Shown: positions 61,701-64,000 of the stretch, piece by piece
Layout of the letters: the number at the start of each line of letters is the position of its first letter
Numbering within the stretch: position 1 is the stretch's first letter
From: Synchiropus splendidus
Lineage: Eukaryota; Chordata; Actinopteri; Syngnathiformes; Callionymidae
Direction: 5' to 3'
NCBI RefSeq assembly: GCF_027744825.2
Contig: NW_026527059.1
Span: forward strand, 496,001-560,000
DNA length: 64,000 nucleotides
The notes under the pieces: generated by a model
Told to the model about the DNA's origin: nothing
The model's input: only the letters and a program-made list of their open reading frames with translations
The model's database searches: none
Translations under genes and position numbers: made by a program

Positions 61701-64000
61701 AGCCTGAGATAAGGTGGGTTTCGGAACGCCAAACATAAAAGTGTTGATAACTTTGGAAAAACACTTCAGACAGTTTAGATTTGATGTGCAACTACTAGAA
61801 AGACCCTTTCTGCTATAGTGGGAGGTTAAAATTTCATGTTCTGAAGCTTTCCTGAAAAGTTATGGCACAATGCACAAAAACGCTTTTCAGCCTGAGATAA
61901 GGTGGGTTTCGGAACGCCAAACATAAAAGTGTTGATAACTTTGGAAAAACACTTCAGACAGTTTAGATTTGATGTGCAACTACTAGAAAGACACTTTCTG
62001 CTATAGTGGGAGGTTAAAATTTCATGTTCTGAAGCTTTCCTGAAAAGTTATGGCACAATGCACAAAAACGCTTTTCAGCCTGAGATAAGGTGGGTTTCGG
62101 AACGCCAAACATAAAAGTGTTGATAACTTTCGAAAAACACTTCAGAGAGCTTAGATTTGATGTGCACCTACTAGAAAGACCCTTTCTGCTATAGTGGGAG
62201 GTTAAAATTTCATGTTCTGAAGCTTCCCTGAAAAGTTATGGCACAATGCTTAAAAACGCTTTTCAGCCTGAGATAAGGTGGGTTTCGGAACGCCAAACAT
62301 AAAAGTGTTGATAACTTTGGAAAAACACTTCAGACAGTTTAGATTTGATGTGCAACTACTAGAAAGACCCTTTCTGCTATAGTGGGAGGTTAAAATTTCA
62401 TGTTCTGAAGCTTTCCTGAAAAGTTATGGCACAATGCACAAAAACGCTTTTCAGCCTGAGATAAGGTGGGTTTCGGAACGCCAAACATAAAAGTGTTGAT
62501 AACTTTTGAAAAACACTTCAGACAGCTTAGATTTGATGTGCAACTACTAGAAAGACCCTTTCTGCTATAGTGGGAGGTTAAAATTTCATGTTCTGAAGCT
62601 TCCCTGAAAAGTTATGGCGCAATGCACAAAAATGCTTTTCAGCCTGAGATAAGGTGGGTTTCGGAACGCCAAACATAAAAGTGTTGATAACTTTGGAAAA
62701 ACACTTCAGACAGTTTAGATTTGATGTGCAACTACTAGAAAGACCCTTTCTGCTATAGTGGGAGGTTAAAATTTCATGTTCTGAAGCTTCCCTGAAAAGT
62801 TATGGCACAATGCACAAAAACGCTTTTCAGCCTGAGATAAGGTGGGTTTCGGAACGCCAAACATAAAAGTGTTGATAACTTTCGAAAAACACTTCAGAGA
62901 GCTTAGATTTGATGTGCACCTACTAGAAAGACCCTTTCTGCTATAGTGGGAGGTTAAAATTTCATGTTCTGAAGCTTTCCTGAAAAGTTATGGCACAATG
63001 CACAAAAACGCTTTTCAGCGTGAGATAAGGTGGGTTTCGGAACGCCAAACATAAAAGTGTTGATAACTTTTGAAAAACACTTCAGACAGCTTAGATTTGA
63101 TGTGCAACTACTAGAAAGACCCTTTCTGCTATAGTGGGAGGTTAAAATTTCATGTTCTGAAGCTTCCCTGAAAAGTTATGGCACAATGCGTAAACACGCT
63201 TTTCAGGCTGAGATAAGGTGGGTTTCGGAACGCCAAACATAAAAGTGTAGATAACTTTGGAAAAACACTTCAGACAGTTTAGATTTGATGTGCAACTACT
63301 AGAAAGACCCTTTCTGCTATAGTGGGAGGTTAAAATTTCATGTTCTGAAGCTTTCCTGAAAAGTTATGGCACAATGCACAAAAACGCTTTTCAGCCTGAG
63401 ATAAGGTTGTTTTCGGAACGCCAAACATAAAAGTGTTGATAACTTTTGAAAAACACTTCAGACAGCTTAGATTTGATGTGCAACTACTAGAAAGACCCTT
63501 TCTGCTATAGTGGGAGGTTAAAATTTCATGTTCTGAAGCTTCCCTGAAAAGTTATGGCACAATGCACAAAAACGCTTTTCAGCCTGAGATAAGGTGGGTT
63601 TCGGAACGCCAAACATAAAAGTGTTGATAACTTTGGAAAAACACTTCAGACAGTTTAGATTTGATGTGCAACTACTAGAAAGACCCTTTCTGCTATAGTG
63701 GGAGGTTAAAATTTCATGTTCTGAAGCTTCCCTGAAAAGTTATGGCACAATGCACAAAAACGCTTTTCAGCCTGAGATAAGGTGGGTTTCGGAACGCCAA
63801 ACATAAAAGTGTTGATAACTTTTGAAAAACACTTTAGACAGCTTAGATTTGATGTGCAACTACTAGAAAGACCCTTTCTGCTATAGTGGGAGGTTAAAAT
63901 TTCATGTTCTGAAGCTTCCCTGAAAAGTTATGGCACAATGCACAAAAACGCTTTTCAGCCTGAGATAAGGTGGGTTTCGGAACGCCAAACATAAAAGTGT
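58733..64000. repeat. 188-bp satellite array, right end
   Basis: About 28 monomers continue in perfect phase to the window edge (anchor ATAAGG at 63965). The order starts B C D E' E-like C D E D H E A H C D C E D H C D E A C E. Private changes include CTACAAAG near 58974, TTTCACGTT near 60143, GCTTAAAAA near 62249, GGCGCAATG with AATGC near 62618-62633, CAGCGTGAG near 63017, and GGTTGTTTTCGG near 63406. Mutation density looks somewhat higher after 62 kb. The marker ACTTTAGAC reappears at 63831. The array continues beyond the window. Confidence 0.92.

Noticed and set aside
1..64000. CRISPR-like array of repeats
   Set aside because: The unit is a continuous 188-bp satellite without unique spacers, no cas genes are present, and the LINE is eukaryotic.
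1..64000. A new multi-gene biological system such as a defence or biosynthetic cluster
   Set aside because: No protein genes other than the truncated reverse transcriptase are present; every other base falls into the 188-bp period.

Overview
This window is not gene-bearing DNA. About 97% of it is one uninterrupted, head-to-tail satellite array, and the only other content is a single 5'-truncated non-LTR retrotransposon inserted near the left end. The satellite monomer is 188 bp, about 39% GC by hand count of one consensus copy, and contains a HindIII site. The retrotransposon encodes a CR1/L2/Rex1-type reverse transcriptase and ends in AATAAA followed by CTGATT hexamers, a style common in teleost fish. 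I therefore infer a fish (or other vertebrate) chromosome, most likely a centromeric or pericentromeric array. Species and chromosomal position cannot be proven from the window.

Layout: 1-3087 satellite; 3088-4842 truncated LINE, with a partial reverse-transcriptase frame at 3089-4696 and a 3' tail; 4843-64000 satellite. Both window edges lie inside the array, so its true length is unknown. After removing the LINE and one copy of its 39-bp flanking duplication, 62,206 bp of satellite remain, about 331 monomers. Monomer phase is perfectly kept: the same anchor recurs exactly 314 x 188 bp apart from 4933 to 63965, and 15 x 188 bp apart from 131 to 2951.

The monomers are not all alike. Linked variants at about seven positions define recurrent types. 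I use these labels, with monomers starting at the GTGT before TGATAACTTT. A: TTGG, acagTTT, gcAAC, ttcCct, tgCAC. B: like A but TTAAT. C: TTCG, GAGAG, gcACC, tgCGT. C': TTCG, acagCTT, gcACC, tgCGT. D: like A but ttTcct. D': D with GTGTAGAT. Dg: D with cagtG. Dq: D with TATGACAC. E: TTTG, acagCTT. E': TTGG with acagCTT. G: caGGcag. H: gaCACttt. I: C-like with tgTAAAG and tgCAC. X: TTGG with GAGAG.

These types are ordered into higher-order repeats (HORs). A 19-monomer unit (3572 bp) occurs at 15117-18688 and 19817-23388, with 6-monomer (1128 bp) cassettes duplicated beside them. A 12-monomer unit (2256 bp) is tandemly repeated at 34105-38616. A 13-monomer spacing is seen at 42189-47076, and a 20/21-monomer pair at 51025-58732. 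Marker variants are confined to sub-regions, which indicates local rather than array-wide homogenisation.

No RNA genes, CRISPR arrays, host protein genes or regulatory systems were found. The most interesting biology is the nested HOR organisation, the fusion monomers that record exchange points, the conserved inverted repeat in each monomer, and a recent-looking LINE insertion with an unusually long apparent target-site duplication.
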